6,104 nucleotides of DNA from Clostridiales bacterium (GTDB taxonomy: Bacteria > Bacillota > Clostridia > Oscillospirales > Acutalibacteraceae): positions 22,689 through 28,792 of the forward strand of contig JAHZIE010000017.1 in assembly GCA_019419895.1 (NCBI GenBank), given 5' to 3'. Position numbers and translations under genes: made by a program. Below, piece after piece: positions 1-3,954 of the stretch. The notes under the pieces were generated by a model. That model saw nothing but the letters and a program-made list of their open reading frames with translations. It was not told the DNA's origin and ran no database searches. How positions within the stretch are numbered: position 1 is the stretch's first letter; each line of letters starts with the position of its first letter.

Positions 1-204
1 ATCGTTTGCCGTCAACACCACATGGCAACGAGTTGCGAGCACCGTGTCGATCATCGCGGCCACCAGCCCGCCTGCACGGCGGCGCCCCCCACCATCCCCG
101 CCGCCCCCCCCGCCACAGGCAATATATTTTTCCCTATGAAACGAAACCGCGCCGTTTCCACCGTCCCCAGCCTTCACCAATATTTTTGCAACATCTACGA
201 ACAT
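1..204 (-). CDS. obgE: Obg family GTPase ObgE/CgtA, N-terminal fragment, abnormal after residue 32
   Basis: Obg is a ribosome-associated GTPase that acts in 50S assembly and stress control. The ATG at 204-202 opens a frame beginning MFVDVAKILVKAGDGGNGAV and continuing SFHREKYIACGG. This is the classic start of the glycine-rich Obg domain, with the GDGGNG and F-x-REK-Y signatures at residues 13-18 and 22-27. The family next has a GGPDGGDGGRGG block. Here residues 31-46 are a run of Gly, Asp and Arg keeping only DGG at 37-39, and residues 47-68 no longer resemble Obg convincingly. The frame has no stop before the left edge, so the G domain and most of the Obg fold lie outside the window. The start is fixed by a ribosome binding site and an upstream extended -10 promoter. 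Its position after rpmA matches the common rplU-prp-rpmA-obgE order in Firmicutes. Identity is secure for the first 32 residues; the remainder is suspect sequence or a damaged gene. Confidence 0.8.
   Translation of the reverse strand, partial: MFVDVAKILVKAGDGGNGAVSFHREKYIACGGGGGGDGGGRRRAGGLVAAMIDTVLATRCHVVLTAND
85..111 (-). other. G-run cluster, potential G-quadruplex, inside the abnormal part of obgE
   Basis: On the minus strand this stretch carries a run of eight G, then GG, GGGG and six G, separated by 1-5 bases. The eight-G run can supply two G-triplets, so the stretch fits the G3+N1-7 pattern for a G-quadruplex. It coincides exactly with the point where the Obg protein match fails. That makes a sequencing or assembly problem at a homopolymer-rich site as likely as a functional structure. 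Confidence 0.35.
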
Positions 205-208
205 ATTT

Positions 209-215
209 CCACCTT
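209..215 (-). promoter_or_regulatory. Ribosome binding site of obgE
   Basis: The minus strand reads AAGGTGG, four bases before the ATG at 204. It is close to the AGGAGG consensus and at a usual distance. It supports the chosen obgE start, which also gives the canonical MFVD-type Obg N-terminus. Confidence 0.75.
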
Positions 216-241
216 CATTCTATCATCCGTTACTATATTTT

Positions 242-250
242 ATTATACCA
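242..250 (-). promoter_or_regulatory. Extended -10 promoter for obgE
   Basis: The minus strand reads TGGTATAAT: a perfect TATAAT preceded by TG at the extended -10 position. No good -35 box lies 16-18 bp upstream (the nearest hexamer is TGTCTT), which is typical of extended -10 promoters. Transcription would begin near 235, leaving a short leader of about 30 nt before the obgE ATG. With the terminator after rpmA, this makes obgE a separate transcription unit. Confidence 0.6.
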
Positions 251-361
251 CTGAAATTAGCCGCAAGACACCCCAGTTTCGTCAAAATTTTCCTTGTCCT
301 TTTTCCGGCCTGTCTGTTCACTGTCCACTTCGGCAGGGGATTGCGCTGAAATCAGTCTTTA

Positions 362-438
362 CCGGTTTTTCTCCGTAGGGTCTTCCAAGAAAGAATGGGA
401 AATTCTCTGTAGCGGCCACAAATGTTTTTTCAAACCGG
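362..438. repeat. Nested imperfect inverted repeats
   Basis: CCGGTTT at 362-368 is perfectly complementary to AAACCGG at 432-438. Inside it, CCGTA at 373-377 can pair with TAGCGG at 410-415, with one bulged G. In the centre, AGAAT at 392-396 pairs with ATTCT at 402-406 around a 5-nt loop. Together they could fold into a long interrupted hairpin on either strand. Each stem is short enough to occur by chance in AT-rich DNA, so the element is tentative. Confidence 0.3.
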
Positions 439-607
439 CGAACCGCCCCTCCGCACAAACTTCCTTATGTTACTCATAATCTGTATTCCAAGCGAAAAAT
501 ATAAGGTACATGGTATAAACGAGCATCAAATACACTGGATTTTATTCACATCACAGCGCAGTAGAAAATTTGACACCTCAGAACGTGTATATCTTAGACT
601 TGTAAGG

Positions 608-619
608 GCTTTTAAAAGC
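608..619. repeat. Perfect 12-bp palindrome GCTTTTAAAAGC
   Basis: The sequence is identical on both strands, which could suit a dimeric DNA-binding protein. It lies mid-spacer, about 350 bp from the obgE promoter and 200 bp beyond the rpmA stop, and no promoter is recognisable next to it. The symmetry is real; function is unsupported. Confidence 0.3.
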
Positions 620-769
620 AATTCATACCAATTCCGCTTTTTGTGTTTCTTCTGCCCCGTACACCTTATTCACAGACAAAATAACAATCCGAAATTTATA
701 TTTTATTTCACGCGGCATAGGCTCACTTTTGTTCTTTCTGTAAAAAGTGTTTATAAAATGATCCTTCAT

Positions 770-804
770 AAAAAAACCTGGGACTTTCCAAAAGCCCCAG
801 GTTT
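770..804 (-). terminator. Strong intrinsic terminator after rpmA
   Basis: On the minus strand AAACCTGGG (804-796) pairs with CCCAGGTTT (782-774). The stem continues through a G-U wobble (795/783) and CTTT/AAAG (794-791/787-784) to a TGG loop (790-788). This gives 14 pairs in all. The T-run continues past the stem from 773 to 770, making seven consecutive T from 776 to 770. It begins about 20 nt after the rpmA stop codon. On the plus strand the wobble becomes an A-C mismatch, so it fits the minus-strand operon better. It should end the rplU-prp-rpmA transcript. Confidence 0.9.
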
Positions 805-824
805 CTGCTTTTATAAAAATTCTC

Positions 825-1106
825 TTACTGCTCCGCGTAAACGCTTACCTTTTTACGATCACGGCCAATACGCTCAAACTTCACTTTACCGTCTATCAAA
901 GCGAAAAGGCTGTCATCGCTGCCACGGCCAACATTCTGACCTGGATGGATGTGAGTACCGCGCTGTTTGACGAGGATGTTACCCGCCAAAACAAACTGAC
1001 CGTCCGCACGCTTCACACCAAGACGCTTGGACTCTGAGTCACGTCCGTTCTTTGTGGAACCCATACCTTTTTTATGAGCAAAAAGCTGAATATTAATCTT
1101 AAGCAT
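825..1106 (-). CDS. rpmA: 50S ribosomal protein bL27, with Prp-cleavable N-terminus
   Basis: bL27 sits in the large ribosomal subunit, with its N-terminal arm reaching toward the peptidyl transferase centre. The 93-residue protein starts MLKINIQLFAHKKG and continues with MGSTKNGRDSESKRLGVKR, the G-x-F-V-x-A-G-N-I-L-V-x-QRGTHIHPG block (residues 35-58) and VGRGSDDSLFALIDG. All are diagnostic of bL27, and the length is normal. In Firmicutes such as Staphylococcus aureus the first nine residues are an extension removed after a Phe in this kind of motif. The equivalent cut here is between Phe9 and Ala10, leaving AHKKG as the mature start. The processing protease Prp is encoded immediately upstream, with only 3 nt between the genes. 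A ribosome binding site overlapping the end of prp fixes the start, and a strong terminator follows the stop. Confidence 0.97.
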   Translation of the reverse strand: MLKINIQLFAHKKGMGSTKNGRDSESKRLGVKRADGQFVLAGNILVKQRGTHIHPGQNVGRGSDDSLFALIDGKVKFERIGRDRKKVSVYAEQ

Positions 1107-1109
1107 TTA

Positions 1110-1430
1110 TTACACCTCCGAAATACTCACCATGATATTTTTAGGATACTCCTTGGAAAGCTCTGTCAAATGGAGCAACAAGCCCTCCAGCATCTGCAAA
1201 CAGGCTGACGTACATTCTTCTTTCGGTACGAAAAGGGCCATTCTGCCGTCCTGTACTTCAATCCCAGCCGCTATCCCCATGACCTCCGTCATGGTATTGG
1301 CTACCAGATAGGCTGCTGAGGAAACCGCCGCGCATACGATGTCATTTCCCTGACTTCCAGCACCAGCATGCCCTTGAATATCAAAACCGCAAAGGTGGCC
1401 ATCACGCCTGAGAAACCTCACCCGGTTCAT
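1110..1430 (-). CDS. prp: Ribosomal-processing cysteine protease Prp (YsxB family)
   Basis: Prp cleaves the N-terminal extension of bL27, a step shown to be needed for normal ribosome assembly in Staphylococcus aureus. This 106-residue protein has the usual length and the family catalytic pair: His21 in the GHAG motif (residues 20-23) and Cys33 in DIVCAAVSSAAYL (residues 30-42). A short glycine-rich segment between them (GAGSQGN, 23-29) matches the flexible loop of the family. The gene lies between rplU (11 nt upstream) and rpmA (3 nt downstream), so protease and substrate are made from one message. The ribosome binding site is poor (GAGAG close to the ATG), and translational coupling to rplU is plausible. 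The start is chosen because it gives the normal N-terminus and positions His21 and Cys33 as in known Prp proteins. Confidence 0.93.
   Translation of the reverse strand: MNRVRFLRRDGHLCGFDIQGHAGAGSQGNDIVCAAVSSAAYLVANTMTEVMGIAAGIEVQDGRMALFVPKEECTSACLQMLEGLLLHLTELSKEYPKNIMVSISEV
1113..1119 (-). promoter_or_regulatory. Ribosome binding site of rpmA
   Basis: The minus strand reads GGAGGTG, a near-perfect anti-16S match 6 nt before the rpmA ATG. It falls within the last codons of prp. It is much stronger than the sites before rplU and prp, consistent with bL27 needing higher synthesis than its protease. Confidence 0.85.
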
Positions 1431-1441
1431 TGCTCTCAGGC

Positions 1442-1750
1442 TTACGCCTTAATGCTTTCAATCTGAACCTGGGTATAAGGCTGCCTGTGGCCCATTTTGC
1501 GCTTTTCATTCTTCTTTGCCTTGTAGGTGAAAACAGTAATTTTCTTAGCCTTACCGCTTTTTACCACCTTGGCGGTTACAGAGGCGCCCTCAACATAAGG
1601 AGCTCCAACCTTCATGCCGTTTTCATCAGCAACAGCAAGCACCTTAAAGTCGACTGTTTCATTCTCAGCAGCATCCAGTTTTTCAACGAAGAGGACATTG
1701 CCCACTTCAACCTTGTACTGCTTTCCACCAGTTTCAACAACAGCGTACAT
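1442..1750 (-). CDS. rplU: 50S ribosomal protein bL21
   Basis: bL21 binds 23S rRNA in the large subunit. The 102-residue protein starts MYAVVETGGKQYKVEVGNVL, with the G-GKQYKV signature at residues 8-14. It ends with KKNEKRKMGHRQPYT (residues 79-93), the basic rRNA-binding signature of bL21, then QVQIESIKA. Length is normal for the family. It is the first gene of the rplU-prp-rpmA unit, preceded by a promoter and a roughly 80-nt leader and followed by prp after 11 nt. The ribosome binding site is weak (AGGT at 1764-1761, 10 nt before the ATG), which could reflect control in the leader. No disruption is seen. Confidence 0.97.
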   Translation of the reverse strand: MYAVVETGGKQYKVEVGNVLFVEKLDAAENETVDFKVLAVADENGMKVGAPYVEGASVTAKVVKSGKAKKITVFTYKAKKNEKRKMGHRQPYTQVQIESIKA

Positions 1751-1829
1751 TCTCTCAAGAACCTACTTTCGTTTTAGACTCGCTATCCCAGGCGGGGATT
1801 TTCCCTCTTAAAAGCCCGTAATAAGCGGC
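1751..1829 (-). promoter_or_regulatory. 5' leader of the rplU operon with competing hairpins
   Basis: Between the predicted start of transcription (about 1829) and the rplU ATG lie about 80 nt with repeated pairing segments. AAAGCC (1832-1827) pairs with GGCTTT (1816-1811). GGGA (1805-1802) can pair with TCCC (1798-1795). That same TCCC, extended to ATCCC (1799-1795), can pair instead with GGGAT (1789-1785). The last two hairpins exclude each other. Several ribosomal protein operons in Firmicutes, including rplU, are known to have autoregulatory leaders, so this is a candidate. I could not match it to a known leader model. Confidence 0.4.
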
Positions 1830-1835
1830 TTTATA

Positions 1836-1864
1836 AGTGTATCACAAAAAAGGCAACATGTCAA
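1836..1864 (-). promoter_or_regulatory. Promoter of the rplU-prp-rpmA operon
   Basis: A perfect -35 box TTGACA (1864-1859), a 17-bp spacer and a -10 box TACACT (1841-1836, four of six bases matching TATAAT) form a standard sigma-A/sigma-70 promoter. It lies in the 146-bp gap between folD and rplU, the right place for a ribosomal protein operon. A start site near 1829 is inferred from spacing. Confidence 0.75.
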
Positions 1865-1896
1865 ATCATTTCCGCCTCTCCTTTATTTTCGGCAGA

Positions 1897-2751
1897 TTAG
1901 ACAAGTCCATGATGCAGCTTTGCCGCCGTGAGGGTATTTTTCATCAGCATGGAAATCGTCATAGGCCCAACTCCTCCGGGCACAGGCGTGATATAGGACG
2001 CAAGGGGCTCGACAGCGGCAAAATCCACATCCCCGCAGAGCTTGCCGTTTTCATCCCGGTTCATACCGACGTCAATAACGACCGCCCCCGGCTGAACCAT
2101 ATCCGCCGTGATGAATTTCGCCTTTCCAATCGCCGCCACCAGGATATCTGCCCTGAGACATTCCTCCCTGAGATTTTTTGTGCGGCTGTGGCAAACCGTC
2201 ACTGTTCCGTTTTCGTGAAGAAGAAGCATCGCCATAGGCTTTCCTACAATATTGCTTCTTCCGATGACAACACATCTTTTTCCTTCCGCCGAAATACCGC
2301 AGTGATGGAGCATTTCCATCACTCCCGCCGGGGTACAGGGAAGAAAATGATAGTCGCCAATCATAATTCTGCCCACATTGGAAGGATGAAACGCATCCAC
2401 ATCCTTAGAGGGATCAATCGCTTCAATGACAGCCTTTTCATCCAGATGTCCCGGCAGAGGAAGCTGGACAAGGATCCCATCGATGTCCGCTTTCTCATTT
2501 AACTTTTTCACCAACGCCAAGAGTTCTTCCATTGTGGTCTGTTCCGGAAGGGCATATTCTTCAGAATGGAAGCCCACTTCAGCGCAGGCCTTTTTCTTAT
2601 TTCTCACATATACCTTGGAAGCTGGATCCTCCCCCACAATAACAACGGCAAGCCCCGGAACAATCCCTTTTTCTTTCAGCTCCGCGGTTTCTCCGGCCAC
2701 CTCAGCACGGACGGCGGCGGAAATCGCCTTTCCATCAATCATCTTCGCCAT
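1897..2751 (-). CDS. folD: Bifunctional methylenetetrahydrofolate dehydrogenase / methenyltetrahydrofolate cyclohydrolase FolD
   Basis: This cytosolic enzyme interconverts 5,10-methylene-, 5,10-methenyl- and 10-formyl-tetrahydrofolate, supplying one-carbon units for purine and formyl-methionine synthesis. The 284-residue protein has the usual length. Visible motifs are the active-site Tyr48 and Lys52 in SKVYVRNKKKA, DGILVQLPLP (91-100), PCTP (138-141), the Rossmann motif GRSNIVGKP (164-172), and PGGVGPMT (258-265) near the C-terminus. Tyr48 and Lys52 correspond to Tyr50 and Lys54 of the Escherichia coli enzyme. The ATG at 2751 is chosen because an AGGAGG lies 9 nt before it and the protein then starts MAKMIDGKAIS, as in the family. 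An ATG three codons later is possible. The frame stays open upstream, but that extension lies in lgt and is poly-basic. The gene overlaps the lgt stop by 17 bp, suggesting translational coupling. Confidence 0.97.
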   Translation of the reverse strand: MAKMIDGKAISAAVRAEVAGETAELKEKGIVPGLAVVIVGEDPASKVYVRNKKKACAEVGFHSEEYALPEQTTMEELLALVKKLNEKADIDGILVQLPLPGHLDEKAVIEAIDPSKDVDAFHPSNVGRIMIGDYHFLPCTPAGVMEMLHHCGISAEGKRCVVIGRSNIVGKPMAMLLLHENGTVTVCHSRTKNLREECLRADILVAAIGKAKFITADMVQPGAVVIDVGMNRDENGKLCGDVDFAAVEPLASYITPVPGGVGPMTISMLMKNTLTAAKLHHGLV

Positions 2752-3880
2752 CAGATGCTTCCTCCTGACTTTCTTCTTTACTGCTTTCGTCTTTCTCCTG
2801 CGTAGTTTGCGTAGTTTGCGCAGTTTGTGCGGCAAGCTTCTCTTTTTCTTCCTCATCCATACTGTTCTGGGGTTCCTCTCCCTCTGTCAAAGGGGAAACA
2901 GAGACCTCTTTTTCCACTTTACCAGAGGATTTCCCCGTCTTCTTCTCCTGCTTTGCGGCAAGTTTTGCCGCACGGAATTCGGCTTCCACCGCTGTCTGGA
3001 GCCTAAGGCCTTCCTCCCCGAAAATTTTTCTTCTCTTTCTAAAGACAATAAGAAGAATGGCGGCGGCAATGACGCAGGCACCGGCAAGGAACCTCGAGAT
3101 GCGGTAGGGGCCAAACATCAGACTGTCAGTCCGGATTCCTTCAATAAAGAACCTGCCTACCCCATACCAGAGGAGATACAACAGAAAAATCTGTCCGTCA
3201 TATTTTTTAAATTTCTTTGAGAAAATATGTAAAAGAACAAAGCCCAGCAGACACCAAAGGGATTCATACAAAAAGCATGGATGTACCGGCATGGTGGGAT
3301 CCACATCGATCCCCTGGTTTTTCAAAGAGGTCAGATAACTGTTGGTCCCCAGGCTGTACATTCCCCACGGCAGGCTTGTATTGGTGCCGAAGGCTTCCTG
3401 GTTCATAAAATTGCCCCAACGGCCGATTCCCTGGCCGATTAAAAAGCCTAGGCTGGCCAAATCCAGCATGGGAAGCGGTTTCACCCTTCTCCATTTACAG
3501 GCAAGATACCCGATTCCAAGGCCCCCGATAATCCCGCCGTAAATCGCCAATCCTCCCTCAGTAATGTTAATCATATCCAGGAAGGAACGGCCTTTATACT
3601 GATCCCAGGCGAAAATAACATAATAAACGCGGGCGCCGAGAATGCCGCCAACCGTGCCTAACAGCACCACATCGGTCATTTTGTCGGGGTCAACGCCAAA
3701 TTTCTTACATCTGCAAAAAGCATAGATAATAGCCAACACCAATCCCAGGCCTATCAAAAGACCATACCATTTTACCTCTCTGCCAAAGAGGGTAAAAGCA
3801 ACTGAATTGACATCAACCGTAAACCATGGGGCGCCAGTCTCGGGGTTCCCGCCAAAGGAAACCGGTCCCGAAAAGCTCAT
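2735..3880 (-). CDS. lgt: Phosphatidylglycerol-prolipoprotein diacylglyceryl transferase Lgt, with long charged C-terminal tail
   Basis: Lgt is a membrane enzyme that moves a diacylglyceryl group from phosphatidylglycerol to the lipobox cysteine of prolipoproteins, the first step of lipoprotein maturation. In the 381-residue product, hydrophobic segments lie near residues 40-57, 72-92, 110-127, 143-152, 203-220, 231-246 and 263-281. Family motifs include WYG (38-40), GGLAIYGGIIGG (109-120), GQGIGRWGNFMNQEAFG (149-165), YES (205-207) and GRFFIEGIRTDSL (242-254). The arginines at 154 and 243 fit the conserved catalytic positions. Escherichia coli has His103 in its HGGL motif; here Tyr114 takes that place. 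From about residue 285 there is a tail of nearly 100 residues rich in Glu, Lys, Gln, Thr and Ser, whereas the family usually ends near residue 260-290. The second ATG of the frame (3880) is preferred because AAAGGA lies 11 nt before it; the ATG at 3892 has its purine run directly abutting it. Confidence 0.95.
   Translation of the reverse strand: MSFSGPVSFGGNPETGAPWFTVDVNSVAFTLFGREVKWYGLLIGLGLVLAIIYAFCRCKKFGVDPDKMTDVVLLGTVGGILGARVYYVIFAWDQYKGRSFLDMINITEGGLAIYGGIIGGLGIGYLACKWRRVKPLPMLDLASLGFLIGQGIGRWGNFMNQEAFGTNTSLPWGMYSLGTNSYLTSLKNQGIDVDPTMPVHPCFLYESLWCLLGFVLLHIFSKKFKKYDGQIFLLYLLWYGVGRFFIEGIRTDSLMFGPYRISRFLAGACVIAAAILLIVFRKRRKIFGEEGLRLQTAVEAEFRAAKLAAKQEKKTGKSSGKVEKEVSVSPLTEGEEPQNSMDEEEKEKLAAQTAQTTQTTQEKDESSKEESQEEASDGEDD
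2761..2766 (-). promoter_or_regulatory. Ribosome binding site of folD
   Basis: A perfect AGGAGG on the minus strand, inside the last codons of lgt and 9 nt before the ATG at 2751. It settles the folD start against the much longer upstream-open frame. Confidence 0.85.
2801..2827 (-). repeat. Three tandem 9-bp units in the lgt tail
   Basis: On the plus strand the unit CGTAGTTTG occurs twice exactly (2801-2809, 2810-2818) and once with one change, CGCAGTTTG (2819-2827). In the lgt frame it encodes the repetitive AQTAQTTQTTQ of the cytoplasmic tail. Units are multiples of three, so slippage would change tail length without breaking the frame. Confidence 0.75.
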
Positions 3881-3891
3881 ACTCACAACCA

Positions 3892-3897
3892 TCCTTT
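3892..3897 (-). promoter_or_regulatory. Ribosome binding site of lgt
   Basis: AAAGGA on the minus strand lies 11 nt before the ATG at 3880, slightly longer than ideal spacing. It overlaps the upstream ATG at 3892, which therefore has no usable site of its own. This favours a protein starting MSFSGP over one with four more residues. Confidence 0.5.
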
Positions 3898-3925
3898 CAA
3901 GCCGAAAACTTTCTGAAATTTATCC

Positions 3926-3944
3926 AAAACGGCAGAGCCATTTT
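3926..3944 (-). terminator. Weak hairpin between the M16 peptidase gene and lgt
   Basis: The minus strand reads AAAATGGC, loop TCT, then GCCGTTTT: an eight-pair stem with one G-U wobble, preceded by A residues. Only three of the pairs are strong G-C pairs, and after the four T of the stem the sequence turns to GGAT, so there is no real T-tract. It may reduce read-through into lgt but is unlikely to be a full stop. Confidence 0.3.
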
Positions 3945-3954
3945 TTCCGTGTCA

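Larger units (their letters stand above)
251..769. other. Intergenic region between rpmA and obgE, no convincing gene
   Basis: About 520 nt that I cannot assign. Minus-strand frames are broken by frequent stops. The longer plus-strand frame covering 422-970 runs antisense into rpmA and has no family features. Composition is AT-rich for most of its length. I see a perfect 12-bp palindrome at 608-619 and a nested set of inverted repeats at 362-438. A TTGACA occurs on the plus strand at about 570-575, but without a good -10 at 16-18 bp. There is no tRNA, CRISPR repeat or transposase. It could hold a small RNA, the worn remains of a gene or mobile element, or just spacer. Confidence 0.5.

Noticed and set aside
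1..117. Foreign GC-rich gene fused to the Clostridial sequence
   Set aside because: The frame is continuous with obgE, and DGG and other residues match expected Obg positions, so a noisy or damaged obgE is simpler. It is not fully excluded.
1..254. Plus-strand frames in the GC-rich left end, including one rich in Pro/Arg/His
   Set aside because: They are antisense to the obgE start and follow its G-rich stretch; no family features.
430..477. Tiny minus-strand frame MSNIRKFVRRGGSPV in the spacer, a possible leader peptide
   Set aside because: Only 15 codons, with a weak ribosome binding site, no promoter and no attenuator after it. Such frames are expected by chance.
570..600. Plus-strand promoter starting with TTGACA in the spacer
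   Set aside because: No hexamer close to TATAAT at 16-18 bp, and no plus-strand gene follows.
422..970. Plus-strand open frame of 182 codons
   Set aside because: It runs antisense through rpmA, lacks a family motif, and has no good ribosome binding site. Its length depends on the rpmA codons.
1430..1777. Plus-strand open frame of 115 codons
   Set aside because: Antisense to rplU, whose identity as bL21 is unambiguous.
1865..1896. Possible terminator just after folD (TCTGCC pairing with GGCGGA)
   Set aside because: Six pairs with one G-U, a 14-nt loop and no T-tract after it; too weak to call.
2752..2856. Longer FolD with 35 extra basic residues
   Set aside because: The AGGAGG 9 nt before 2751 and the conserved family N-terminus favour the short form; the extension is inside lgt.
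2426..3220. Plus-strand open frame of 264 codons
   Set aside because: It is a shadow of folD and lgt on the other strand, with low-complexity Phe/Leu/Ser sequence mirroring their charged codons.
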